A stretch of DNA of 57,909 nucleotides from Adlercreutzia murintestinalis (GTDB taxonomy: Bacteria; Actinomycetota; Coriobacteriia; Coriobacteriales; Eggerthellaceae), in contig NZ_CALPCC010000015.1 in the NCBI RefSeq assembly GCF_943192905.1, positions 1 through 57,909 of the forward strand, in the 5' to 3' direction. The position numbers and the translations under genes were made by a program. Below the pieces are notes generated by a model that saw nothing but the letters and a program-made list of their open reading frames with translations, had not been told where the DNA came from and searched no databases. Of the stretch, positions 46,801 to 55,724 are shown one piece after another. The stretch's first letter is position 1, and each line of letters opens with the position of its first letter.

Positions 46801-47377
46801 GATCGCGTTCCATCGGTTAGCGCAGCAGGCGCTCGTGGTCGCCCGGGCGGAAGGTTCATGTGTGCCGCGCATGCCTTCCGATACGGCGGTGCGCGCACAA
46901 GTCTTGGCGTGCAATCTCTCCGATGCGGCAGCAACGCGCCTATCGCATGCCCTCGCGCGCTGGTTCGGCTCGCGGGTGGCCAAAGCGTTCTTCGCGTTCG
47001 AGGATAAGGCAGCCGAGGTGCCCTTCGCGGTGAAGGTCTCGAGCGGGGCGGCTTCATTTTTCTTGGTGGGCGAGATAGACGGCTTGGCGGTGGAGGGCGT
47101 CTGCGCGCACTTGATCGATTACAAGACGGGTGGCGCAGGGGGGCAGAGCGCAGATGAGCTGTACCGGAAGCATCTGTTCCAAGCGCAGTGCTATGCCTAT
47201 GCGCTGCTCTGCAACGGGTACGAGCGCATCCAGGCAACGTTCGTGCGCGTAGAGCAGGCTGACCCGCTCGCGCCAGAAGAGCCCCAGACGGTGGAATACG
47301 CCTTTACCACGTCTGATCTCGATGCGCTTCGCATGCGCATCTGCGCGGCGCATCGGAGCGTGACGGGCCATGAGTGA
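43826..47377 (+). CDS. addA: Helicase-nuclease AddA
   Basis: UvrD-type 3'->5' helicase with a nuclease, the motor of AddAB recombination. The 1183-residue product has a Q-like start (CTPQQQQVIDTLDR), Walker A SAGAGSGKTFTLTQRI (about 25-40), Walker B MIDEFQDTDRLQTAII, motif IV-VI regions (DAQQSIYRFRGADVNVFEGY, TVHGSKGLEFPHVAI, KRLLYVALTRAVKSV). The C-terminal PD-(D/E)XK nuclease has GEIDGLAVEGVCAHLIDYKTG. ATG overlaps the addB stop (ATGA); the end overlaps uvrC by 8 bases. Confidence 0.94.
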   Translation: MTANRCTPQQQQVIDTLDRALMVSAGAGSGKTFTLTQRIAAAFDCRQGTALLDDIGQVLAITYTKKAAAELKGRIKAKLIADGLRDQARTIDDAWVCTIHAMAGRMLRENALRIGLDPAFKVLDETEADILWNQAVEMVAAEISASDDPLIRRILADEKLTAPKQGRSLLGDAQAILERVHAMPEGFAGVEVPPVSADAHDILRAFSTIATELTELIESWSQLSNKDRAVLDALSCAQESAAAWIADEPSDPADAAFDSTAFMDVIHSFPPTTPAYGAKKEGAERIASYRSEYARLFEEARAAVALPSVRFKVSVAQHLDETYRALKGPSRLDNDDLLRECYRALSADETMALRYRTMFRLIMIDEFQDTDRLQTAIIECIAQDGFANVCTVGDAQQSIYRFRGADVNVFEGYRAALFASSDEAVAVELPDNFRSHGDILKFVDVLFSRSEMFGEAFLHLEPKGAINDLADPVFDELPRVELALLHYRNSGSKPRMSIDEVRAHAAARIAHHFSELAAAGVPARDMALLLGSMAHASVYAEALRAVGLPSMTVAGSTFTTSAEASLAATLLQVARNRRDDQAVLAALISPLFNITDDALLMCASRREDGVCDQRSVAAGLFDPDEHLFASLHDDARTMFALARDALSAFVRRARRQSAAEALRTLLVESGALDRAARAGQAGLAFAGNMEKACRLIASLEEECGGIAELSARFDAHLRLAQERPGLLVAQDAEFVTLMTVHGSKGLEFPHVAIAEMRAKDRPPDIFIAENVGEHTYVAGLCPADSSRRTAYNNIRAFARHDEPRSADACETVGQRYRSLSVFAADQQAQEAKRLLYVALTRAVKSVMLMALVPEDPAAGYRGAPILRELHEALAWPLDAVRSVSSLEFGGQCPARVSLEYLPDSLAASADEDEGAQVTREPTERSSQVFEVPIRADVSQTMCFAGSLEQRRTWSYTSLSPEFGETIAVPGEEEAAAQEQLWQPREERATDLGIAFHRLAQQALVVARAEGSCVPRMPSDTAVRAQVLACNLSDAAATRLSHALARWFGSRVAKAFFAFEDKAAEVPFAVKVSSGAASFFLVGEIDGLAVEGVCAHLIDYKTGGAGGQSADELYRKHLFQAQCYAYALLCNGYERIQATFVRVEQADPLAPEEPQTVEYAFTTSDLDALRMRICAAHRSVTGHE

Positions 47378-49400
47378 GCGGTCAGAGGCGTCCGCACGGG
47401 CCTCTCAAGAGACCCAGGAGCAGAAGCTTGCGCGCATCAAGCGTGAACTGAACGATGTGCCCACCCTGCCCGGGGTCTATCTTTGGAAGGCGGCAGATGG
47501 CGAAGTGCTCTATGTGGGCAAGGCCAAGCAGTTGCGCGCCCGCATGCGCCAATACGTCAACTTCCAGGACGATCGTGCCAAAATACCGCTGCTCGTCGAG
47601 CGGATCAGCTCCTTCGAATACATCGTGGTTGCCAACGAGCATGAATCGCTGGTGTTGGAGAAGAACCTCATCAACCAACACGCGCCGTTCTACAACGCAG
47701 ATTTCAAAGACGATAAGAGCTATCCGTTCATCGCGCTCACCAAAGGCGACGTGTTCCCGGCCATCAAGTATACGCGTGAGAAGCATCGAAGCGACACCCG
47801 CTACTTTGGGCCCTATACCGACAGTCGTGCCGCACGGCGTCTGATCGATATCGCGCGCCGTGTGGTGCCGCTGTGCTCGGCGAGTTGCGCGGAGTGGCGC
47901 GCGCTCAAGCGGCGCCTCGAGAAGGTCACGGATGCTTCGCGCGAGACGGATGAGGCGCGCGTTGATCGGGTGTGCCAAGCCGCTCTCGACGCATCCGATG
48001 AGATGCGCCCGTGCTTCGACGCTCATGTCGGCCTGGGGCCAGGGGCGTGCTGCGGGTGGATAGACCCCAAGACCTATCATGAGAACGTGCGCGCTATCGA
48101 GCGCTTCTTGTCCGGACAGCGCAGCGAATTCATCGAGCAACTGCGCGACGAGATGGCCCATGCTGCCGCTGAACTCGATTTCGAGCGTGCCGCGCGCACG
48201 AAAGAGCGCATTGAGATCATCGAATCGCTCACGGACAAGCAGCATGCCGTTTCCACTCACGATCTGAACGCTGATATCGTCGGTTTTTTCCGCGAAGAGA
48301 CCGTGGCTGGCGCACAAGTGCTAATCGTGCGAGAAGGACGCATCATCAATTCAAACGAATTCGTGTTGAATCGCGGGCGCGATGTTCCCGACCTCGATCT
48401 TCAGCACAATTTCTTGCTGCGCTACTACGACACGACCGCGTCCATCCCGCATGATCTGATCGTGCGAGAGATGCCCGAGGATGCGAGTGCGATGGAGGCA
48501 TGGCTAACGGACAAGCTTGCATCGGCGCACGGTGCGAAGGTGCGCATCTCATCGCCTCAGCGCGGTGAAAAGCTCGCGTTGATCGAAATGGCCGAGCTCA
48601 ATGCCAAGCACGCGCTCCAGCGCTACAAGGTGCGCACGAACTATGACGACAAGCGCATCAATACCGCGCTGCTTCAACTGGAGAGCGCGCTCGCCCTTGA
48701 AGCGCCGCCCATGCGCATCGAATGCTTCGATATCTCCACCATCCATGGTTCTTATACGGTGGCTTCCATGGTGGTGTTTACCGGAGGCAAACCGGACAAG
48801 AATCAATACCGCCGCTTCAAGATCAAAACGCCCCTCGATGAAGCGAATGACTTCTTGAGCATGCAAGAGGTCATGAGCCGCCGGTATGCGCCGGAGCGCA
48901 TGGCTGACGAGCGATTCGGTTCGAAGCCCGACCTGGTCATCCTCGATGGGGGCAAGCCTCAACTCACGGCAGCGCTGGCCATGTTCGATGAGCTGGGTAT
49001 CGACGATATCCCTCTGGTCGGCTTGGCGAAGCGCGACGAAGAGCTGTTCGTGCCGTGGCAGGAGAGCGGTCCGGTGGTGCTGCCAAGCGGGTCGGCCAGC
49101 TTGTATCTCGTGAAGCAGGTGCGCGACGAGGCGCATCGTTTTGCGATCACCTTCCATCGCGAGCTGCGCGGCAAGGGCATGACAGCATCGGTGCTCGATG
49201 AGGTGGCGGGGCTCGGGCCGGTGCGCAAAAAGGCGCTCATGAAGCATTTCAGGTCGTTCCGCAATCTGCGGGCTGCCACGCTCGAGCAGATCAAGGACGC
49301 GCATGTGATCCCCGATGAGGTGGCAGAAGAGCTGCATTTGGTGCTGGCGCAGTATAATGACCGCCAGAACATCGGAGAGGAAGGAAGCGAAGATGACTGA
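47370..49400 (+). CDS. uvrC: Excinuclease ABC subunit C
   Basis: Makes both incisions of nucleotide excision repair. The 676-residue product has a GIY-YIG nuclease domain (PTLPGVYLWKAADGEVLYVG, about 28-47) and a UVR motif that binds UvrB (AHAAAELDFERAARTKERIE, about 265-285). The C-terminal RNase H-like nuclease has FDISTIHGSYTVASMVVF and LVILDGGKPQLTAAL, followed by tandem helix-hairpin-helix motifs. The cysteines of the iron-sulfur region (CSASC ... ACCGW, about 168-230) are split by roughly 40 extra residues compared with common UvrC. ATG 47370 lies inside the end of addA. Confidence 0.95.
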   Translation: MSERSEASARASQETQEQKLARIKRELNDVPTLPGVYLWKAADGEVLYVGKAKQLRARMRQYVNFQDDRAKIPLLVERISSFEYIVVANEHESLVLEKNLINQHAPFYNADFKDDKSYPFIALTKGDVFPAIKYTREKHRSDTRYFGPYTDSRAARRLIDIARRVVPLCSASCAEWRALKRRLEKVTDASRETDEARVDRVCQAALDASDEMRPCFDAHVGLGPGACCGWIDPKTYHENVRAIERFLSGQRSEFIEQLRDEMAHAAAELDFERAARTKERIEIIESLTDKQHAVSTHDLNADIVGFFREETVAGAQVLIVREGRIINSNEFVLNRGRDVPDLDLQHNFLLRYYDTTASIPHDLIVREMPEDASAMEAWLTDKLASAHGAKVRISSPQRGEKLALIEMAELNAKHALQRYKVRTNYDDKRINTALLQLESALALEAPPMRIECFDISTIHGSYTVASMVVFTGGKPDKNQYRRFKIKTPLDEANDFLSMQEVMSRRYAPERMADERFGSKPDLVILDGGKPQLTAALAMFDELGIDDIPLVGLAKRDEELFVPWQESGPVVLPSGSASLYLVKQVRDEAHRFAITFHRELRGKGMTASVLDEVAGLGPVRKKALMKHFRSFRNLRAATLEQIKDAHVIPDEVAEELHLVLAQYNDRQNIGEEGSEDD

Positions 49401-50364
49401 GCTCGAACCGATCGATGTTGAGGCGATGCCCGATCTGGTCGTGGTGACGGGCATGAGCGGTGCCGGACGCACCGAGGCGATGCACGTTTTCGAGGACCTG
49501 GGCTTTTTCTGCGTTGATAATTTGCCCGCTGACCTGATCGGCGATCTGGTGAAGATGAACGGCGGGCTGCGCTCAGATGGACCGCATCGTCGTTTGGCAG
49601 TGGTGTGCGATGCGCGCAATGGAGATTATTTCGGCTCGCTCACCGATCAGCTCGCGAAGCTGCGTGCGCAAGGGATCGGCTTTCAGGTGATCTTCTTGGA
49701 CGCCGATGACGAGAAGCTCGTCGCGCGCTACAAGTCGAGCCGCCGTCGCCACCCGCTTTGCACCGATGGTACCACCATCGTCCAGGGCATCCAACGCGAG
49801 CGCACCATGCTGATGGGACTGCGCGATGTGGCTGAGCACGTGATCGATACCACCGATATGCTGCCAAGTCGGCTGCGCGATACCATACGTCAGCTCTTCG
49901 CGACCGGAGACGAGCGCCGCGGTTTGGCGGTTACGGTGTATTCCTTCGGGTTTAAGCACGGCGCACCGCTCGATGCCGATGTGGTCATGGATGTGCGCTT
50001 CTTGCCCAATCCCTATTACGACCCGGAGCTGCGCGAACTGACAGGATTGGATGCGCCGGTGCGCGATTACGTCATGCTGCGCGATGAGACGATCGAATTC
50101 AAGAAGCGCTGGCACAGCCTGCTCGACGTGCTCATGCCCGGATACGTGGCCGAAGGGAAGCAACAGCTGGCTATCGGCGTGGGATGCACGGGAGGCCAGC
50201 ACCGCAGCGTGGCGCTGGCCGAATCGACGGGGGACTACTTGAAGTCGAAAGGGTACCGCGTGTCGGTGGCGCATCGCGATCTTGCCCTGGCTGAGCGCGG
50301 CAAACCGGTTGATTACTCCACTGAGACCCCGGATGTGCATGCAAGCGGGGATGGACTAGCGTGA
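49393..50364 (+). CDS. rapZ: RNase adapter / nucleotide-binding protein RapZ
   Basis: P-loop protein that binds nucleotides; in E. coli it governs amino-sugar synthesis through small RNA decay, while its role in Gram-positive bacteria is less clear. The 323-residue product has VVVTGMSGAGRTEAMHVFEDLGF, cited by its core TGMSGAGRTEAMHVFED, DNLPADLI, and the C-terminal block IGVGCTGGQHRSVALAE. ATG 49393 overlaps the uvrC stop by 8 bases. The order uvrC-rapZ-yvcK-whiA is a conserved Gram-positive cluster. Confidence 0.96.
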   Translation: MTELEPIDVEAMPDLVVVTGMSGAGRTEAMHVFEDLGFFCVDNLPADLIGDLVKMNGGLRSDGPHRRLAVVCDARNGDYFGSLTDQLAKLRAQGIGFQVIFLDADDEKLVARYKSSRRRHPLCTDGTTIVQGIQRERTMLMGLRDVAEHVIDTTDMLPSRLRDTIRQLFATGDERRGLAVTVYSFGFKHGAPLDADVVMDVRFLPNPYYDPELRELTGLDAPVRDYVMLRDETIEFKKRWHSLLDVLMPGYVAEGKQQLAIGVGCTGGQHRSVALAESTGDYLKSKGYRVSVAHRDLALAERGKPVDYSTETPDVHASGDGLA

Positions 50365-51491
50365 AACAGCCGTTCAACATAGACCCGTCGGCCACTGCAG
50401 CGTTCAGCGCTCTTGCGGAGTGCGATGCCTCGGAGGTGCCCCCGATCCTTCAAGGGCCCTTCAAGGCGGTGGTCATCGGGGGAGGAACAGGCGCACCGGT
50501 ATCCATTCGCACGCTCCTTTCGCTGGGTATCGACACATCAGCGGTCGTGGCCATGGCCGATGACGGCGGCTCGACTGGCATTTTGCGCGAGAAGGCCGAT
50601 GTCACCCCTCCTGGCGATATTCGCAAGTGTCTGACCGCGTTCGCGGGGGATCCGAGCGATCCGCTCGTGCGCGCGTTTAAATACCGCCTGCGCATCGCCG
50701 ATGACCATGCGCTCGGTAATCTTATGCTCGCTGCCTTGGAGGACGCATGCGGCTCGTTTCCAGAAGCCATCGCTTTGTGCGAGCGCTTGCTGGATGCGCA
50801 GGGTCATGTGTATCCGTCGACGCTCGCGCACGTGACGCTCTCGGCGCTCACCCGCGATGGGAGACGCCTGAACGGTCAGGCGGCTGCTTGCCATTCAAAG
50901 ACCGCGCTCGAACAGGTCAGTCTCGTGGGACCAGATACCGAGATACCCCCGTTCGAGCCCGCTTTGCGCGCTATCGAAGAGGCGGACTTGATCGTTCTCG
51001 GGCCTGGGTCGCTGTTCACCTCCATCATCCCGAATCTGCTCGTGCCGGGCGTCACCGATGCGATCCGTCGTTCGCGCGGCAGCTCGGTATTCGTATGCTC
51101 GCTTGCAGACGTGCAGGGGGAGACCTGGGGTCTCACGGCGCTCGAACATGTGCGCTCGCTCATGGAGCACGGCATGGAGGGGTTGCTCGACTACGTGCTG
51201 CTCCACACGACCCGCCCGCTCGAGCCACCTAAAGCGGCTTCAGGCACGTTTGCGGCGGCGGCGGGGGTCGCCTATCAGGCTGAGGAAGACCTCGTCGGTG
51301 CGAATTTTCCCGACGAGGTGCGTCCGGTGCGCGCGACCTTCCAGGATGTGCAAGATATCCAGGCGCTCGGCCCGCTGGTGGTGGCGCGTAATCTGGCCGA
51401 TGCTGCGCATCCTACGTGGCACGCGCCAGCTGCTCTGCGTGATGCGCTGCTTCAGGTGATCCGCCTGATATCTATCAGGAAGGAACTCTAG
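50361..51491 (+). CDS. yvcK: YvcK / gluconeogenesis factor family protein
   Basis: 376-residue CofD-fold protein. YvcK homologues bind UDP-sugars and are required for cell shape and for growth on gluconeogenic carbon sources. Motifs: VVIGGGTGAPVSIRTLL (about 36-52), MADDGGSTGILREKAD, PPGDIRKCLTAF, HALGNLMLAALED and IVLGPGSLFTSIIPNLLVPG. GTG 50361 overlaps the rapZ stop. It has an N-terminal tail of about 32 residues before the domain. Three bases separate it from whiA. Confidence 0.96.
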   Translation: MKQPFNIDPSATAAFSALAECDASEVPPILQGPFKAVVIGGGTGAPVSIRTLLSLGIDTSAVVAMADDGGSTGILREKADVTPPGDIRKCLTAFAGDPSDPLVRAFKYRLRIADDHALGNLMLAALEDACGSFPEAIALCERLLDAQGHVYPSTLAHVTLSALTRDGRRLNGQAAACHSKTALEQVSLVGPDTEIPPFEPALRAIEEADLIVLGPGSLFTSIIPNLLVPGVTDAIRRSRGSSVFVCSLADVQGETWGLTALEHVRSLMEHGMEGLLDYVLLHTTRPLEPPKAASGTFAAAAGVAYQAEEDLVGANFPDEVRPVRATFQDVQDIQALGPLVVARNLADAAHPTWHAPAALRDALLQVIRLISIRKEL

Positions 51492-51494
51492 GCG

Positions 51495-52424
51495 ATGTCG
51501 TTTACCGCTCAGGTGCGCGATGAGCTCGCGCGCATTCCTGCGGAGTGCTCGCATTGTGACAAAGCCGTTCTTGCGGCCCTCGTGCGCATCGAAGGCACTT
51601 TGTTCGTGAGCGGGCCGGGGCGCTACCGCGTGGAGATCGCAACGGATGCTCCCTCGGTCGCGCGCTTGATGATCCGCCTGCTCCATCAGCTCTATCACCT
51701 TAAGACCGAGCTGACGGTGCGACGTTCGGTCTTGCATCGTACGCCGAATTATCTCATCGAGATGCCCAACCAGCCCCAGCTTGCCGAGGCGCTGCGCGAT
51801 ATGGGCGTCATCACCGCCGAAGGTGGCTTGCAGATGGGCATCCAGCCGCGTCTTGTCGCCAAGGAATGCTGCGCGGCCGCCTATCTGCGCGGGGCTTTTT
51901 TGGGGTCAGGGTTCATATCGAATCCCAAAAGCGACTTCCATTTCGAGATCATCGTGGAAAGCGAAGAGCTTGCGGATGGCTTGGTGGCCATCATGGCCGA
52001 TAAGGGCATTAATGCGCGCATCATGCAACGGCGCAATTCTTTCATGGTGTACCTCAAAAGCGGAAGCGCCATTCTGGAGTTTCTCGCGTTCACCGGTGCG
52101 CATCGCGCTGCGCTCGATCTGGAAGAGGAACGAGTGGTCAAATCGGTGCGCAATGATGTGAACCGCCAGATCAATGCCGAGCTCGCCAACCAGCAAAAGG
52201 CGTCAAGTGCGGCGGTCGGCCAGTTGATGAGCATCTCGAAGGTGGTGGAGCACTACGGTTTGGAGACGCTTCCGCCCGCCTTGAAGGAGTTCATCCGCTT
52301 GCGCGTGCGCTATCCGGATGCCTCGCTGAAAGAGCTGGGGGACCGCGCGGTGCCGCCGCTCTCGAAATCGGCCATCAACCACCGCATGCGACGGATCGAG
52401 CAGATGGCGCGCGAGCTCGGTTGA
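51495..52424 (+). CDS. whiA: DNA-binding protein WhiA
   Basis: 309 residues. WhiA is the conserved Gram-positive regulator of cell division and, in streptomycetes, sporulation. It has a degenerate LAGLIDADG homing-endonuclease-like N-terminal part (AYLRGAFLGSGFISNP, about 130-145) and a C-terminal helix-turn-helix (DASLKELGDRAVPPLSKSAINHRM, cited by ELGDRAVPPLSKSAINHRM, about 280-298). It ends the addB-to-whiA chain; the gap promoter starts about 60 bases beyond its stop. Confidence 0.97.
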   Translation: MSFTAQVRDELARIPAECSHCDKAVLAALVRIEGTLFVSGPGRYRVEIATDAPSVARLMIRLLHQLYHLKTELTVRRSVLHRTPNYLIEMPNQPQLAEALRDMGVITAEGGLQMGIQPRLVAKECCAAAYLRGAFLGSGFISNPKSDFHFEIIVESEELADGLVAIMADKGINARIMQRRNSFMVYLKSGSAILEFLAFTGAHRAALDLEEERVVKSVRNDVNRQINAELANQQKASSAAVGQLMSISKVVEHYGLETLPPALKEFIRLRVRYPDASLKELGDRAVPPLSKSAINHRMRRIEQMARELG

Positions 52425-52484
52425 GAGGACTCTTAAGGCTTGTCTAACCGTTTGGCAATAAACGCGCTGGCACCGGAAGGCCAG

Positions 52485-52493
52485 TGGTAATAT
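52485..52493 (+). promoter_or_regulatory. Extended -10 promoter of gap operon
   Basis: TG-G-TAATAT (TG at 52485-52486, TAATAT 52488-52493) with no good -35. CTGGC (52467-52471) and GCCAG (52480-52484) form an inverted repeat directly upstream. Confidence 0.55.
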
Positions 52494-52534
52494 CTTGCTC
52501 ATAGTGGATCGCGGTTTGGCCGCATCGGATGTGA

Positions 52535-53548
<1,014 letters not shown>

Positions 53549-53554
53549 TCACGT

Positions 53555-53581
53555 TTCGCCCCGCCTTTCCGGCGGGGCGAA
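53555..53581 (+). terminator. GC-rich hairpin between gap and pgk, no U-tract
   Basis: TTCGCCCCGCC-TTTCC-GGCGGGGCGAA, a perfect 11-bp stem starting 7 bases after the gap stop. There is no T-run, so it may be a U-less terminator, an mRNA 3'-end stabiliser, or both. Confidence 0.55.
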
Positions 53582-53746
53582 CTGCTTGCGCTACGGTCAT
53601 CTCTGGTACGTCAGCTTGAAGCTCCAAGCGGCTCGCTCGTCGGCCGAAGCCACGTCTTGTCGGCTTTTGCGCCGATCTGGCATGCCAGAAACGTTCCGCT
53701 CCTTTTCGATCAGCATCGTTTTCCATTTCTTTCTGGAAGGATTCTC

Positions 53747-54931
53747 ATGGCATCGATCCGAAGCATTGACGAGCTCGATTCCCGCGGTAAGCGCGTGCTC
53801 GTGCGCGTCGATTTCAACGTGCCCCTCAAAGATGGCGAAGTGACCGACGACACGCGCATCCGTGCAGCGCTTCCCACCATCTCTCATTTAGTGGATGATG
53901 GCGCGAAGGTCATCCTCATGAGCCATCTGGGACGCCCGGCAGGCGAGGGTTTTGAAGAGGCGTTCTCTCTACGACCTGCCGCGATGCGCTTGTCCGATCT
54001 GCTCGGACAGCCTGTGGCATTCGCAGAGGATACGGTAGGTCCTGATGCTCAGGAGAAGGCGGCAGCGCTTGCCGACGGCGAGGTCTTGGTGCTCGAGAAC
54101 CTGCGCTTCGATAAGCGCGAGAAGAAAAACGACGAAGCATTCAGCCGCGAGCTGGCAGCGCTCGCCGATGCGTACGTCAACGACGCCTTCGGAACGGCGC
54201 ACCGCGCCCATGCCTCAACGGCGGGGGTAGCATCGCTCCTTCCTGCCTATGCTGGTTACCTCATGCAGGATGAGGTGAACACGATCACCGGCATGCTCGA
54301 CGATCCGAAGCGGCCGTTCGTGGCCATCTTGGGCGGTTCAAAGGTGTCGGATAAGATCAAGGTGATCGACGCGCTTCTCGATAAGGCCGATACGCTCATC
54401 ATCGGGGGCGCCATGTGCTTCACGTTTCTGCTGGCGCAGGGCAAACGCGTTGGCGCGTCTCTGAAAGAGGACGAGTGGGTAGACCGTGCGCGTCAGATGA
54501 TGGACAAAGCGGAGGCGAACGGCGTTTCGCTGTTGTTGCCCGTTGATGTGGTGGTGGCGCCCTCCATGGCCGAGGATGTGCCGGTAGAGGTGGTATCGGT
54601 CGATGCTATCCCAAGCGATATGATGGGGCTTGATATCGGGCCTAAGACCGCGGCGAACTACGCTCGCGCCATCGCAGATGCTGCGAGCGTATTCTGGAAC
54701 GGCCCTATGGGCGTGTTCGAGATGGAACCGTTCGCGAAGGGCACCGAAACCGTTGCGCATGCGGTGGCTGACAATGCGGTGGCAGACACCATCATCGGCG
54801 GCGGCGATTCGGTGGCGGCGGTGAACATGTTCGATCTGGCGGACAAGATGACCTTCATCTCTACGGGCGGTGGAGCGTCGATGGAGCTGGTACAAGGCGA
54901 GCGGCTTCCCGGTGTGGAAGCGCTGAAATAA
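53747..54931 (+). CDS. pgk: Phosphoglycerate kinase
   Basis: Makes ATP from 1,3-bisphosphoglycerate. The 394-residue product has the substrate-binding start RVLVRVDFNVPLKDGEVTDD, the MSHLGRP block, ENLRF, the GGSKVSDKIKVID nucleotide-domain motif and the closing STGGGASMELVQGERLPGVEAL. ATG 53747 has GGAAGGA 6 bases upstream; the in-frame extension to 53657 is not supported. The 198 bases between gap and pgk hold the hairpin at 53555 and no other clear signal. Confidence 0.98.
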   Translation: MASIRSIDELDSRGKRVLVRVDFNVPLKDGEVTDDTRIRAALPTISHLVDDGAKVILMSHLGRPAGEGFEEAFSLRPAAMRLSDLLGQPVAFAEDTVGPDAQEKAAALADGEVLVLENLRFDKREKKNDEAFSRELAALADAYVNDAFGTAHRAHASTAGVASLLPAYAGYLMQDEVNTITGMLDDPKRPFVAILGGSKVSDKIKVIDALLDKADTLIIGGAMCFTFLLAQGKRVGASLKEDEWVDRARQMMDKAEANGVSLLLPVDVVVAPSMAEDVPVEVVSVDAIPSDMMGLDIGPKTAANYARAIADAASVFWNGPMGVFEMEPFAKGTETVAHAVADNAVADTIIGGGDSVAAVNMFDLADKMTFISTGGGASMELVQGERLPGVEALK

Positions 54932-54944
54932 CGAGGTGATTCAG

Positions 54945-55724
54945 ATGGCACGCAAACCGTTGATCGCGGGCAATTGGAAGATGAACAACACCGTGAGCGA
55001 GGCGGTGGTGCTCGCACAGGAGATCTCGAACGGTTTCGAGCGCGACTGGCTCGATCACGTGGATGTGGCGGTTTGCCCGCCCTACGTCGACCTGAAGCCC
55101 GTTCGCACCGTTTTCGAGTTCGATAAACTCAGGATAGCCGTTGGTGCGCAGAATGTCTTTTGGGAGCCCAGTGGTGCCTATACGGGCGAGATATCCATCC
55201 CCATGCTGCGCGAGATTGGGTGCGGCTATTGCATCGTGGGGCACTCTGAGCGTCGGGAGCTCTTCGGTGAGACGAACGAGGATATCAATCGCAAAGTGCG
55301 GGCCTTGGTGGCTGAGCAACTGAATCCGGTACGTCCGATCGTGTGCGTAGGCGAGTCGCTGGCGGTGCGCGATGAGGGATCGTATCTTGCATACGTCGAT
55401 GCGCAGGTGCGCGCAGCGTTCGCAGGCGTTGATGTCAGCGAGGTGGCAGAAGCTGTCATCGCCTACGAGCCCATTTGGGCCATCGGTACGGGCCGCACGG
55501 CGACCCCCGAGCAAGCTCAGGAGGTCTGCGCTGCCATCCGGGCGACGGTGACCGAGCTCTTCGGTGCCGAGCGCGCCGTGAGCATGCGCGTGCTCTATGG
55601 TGGCTCCATGAATGAAGGCAATGCGTCGCTTCTGCTCGCGCAGCCCGATATCGATGGAGGTCTGATCGGCGGCGCGTCATTGCAGGCGAAGTCGTTCTTG
55701 TCCATCGTGAGAGAGGCGCTTTAG
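54945..55724 (+). CDS. tpiA: Triosephosphate isomerase
   Basis: Interconverts the two triose phosphates. The 259-residue product has AGNWKMN (Asn and Lys of the active site), GHSERRELFGE with the catalytic His, and AYEPIWAIGTG with the catalytic Glu. VLYGGSMNEGNA binds phosphate. ATG 54945, with GAGG 9 bases before, is preferred to GTG 54936. The stop is directly followed by gpmI. Confidence 0.97.
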   Translation: MARKPLIAGNWKMNNTVSEAVVLAQEISNGFERDWLDHVDVAVCPPYVDLKPVRTVFEFDKLRIAVGAQNVFWEPSGAYTGEISIPMLREIGCGYCIVGHSERRELFGETNEDINRKVRALVAEQLNPVRPIVCVGESLAVRDEGSYLAYVDAQVRAAFAGVDVSEVAEAVIAYEPIWAIGTGRTATPEQAQEVCAAIRATVTELFGAERAVSMRVLYGGSMNEGNASLLLAQPDIDGGLIGGASLQAKSFLSIVREAL

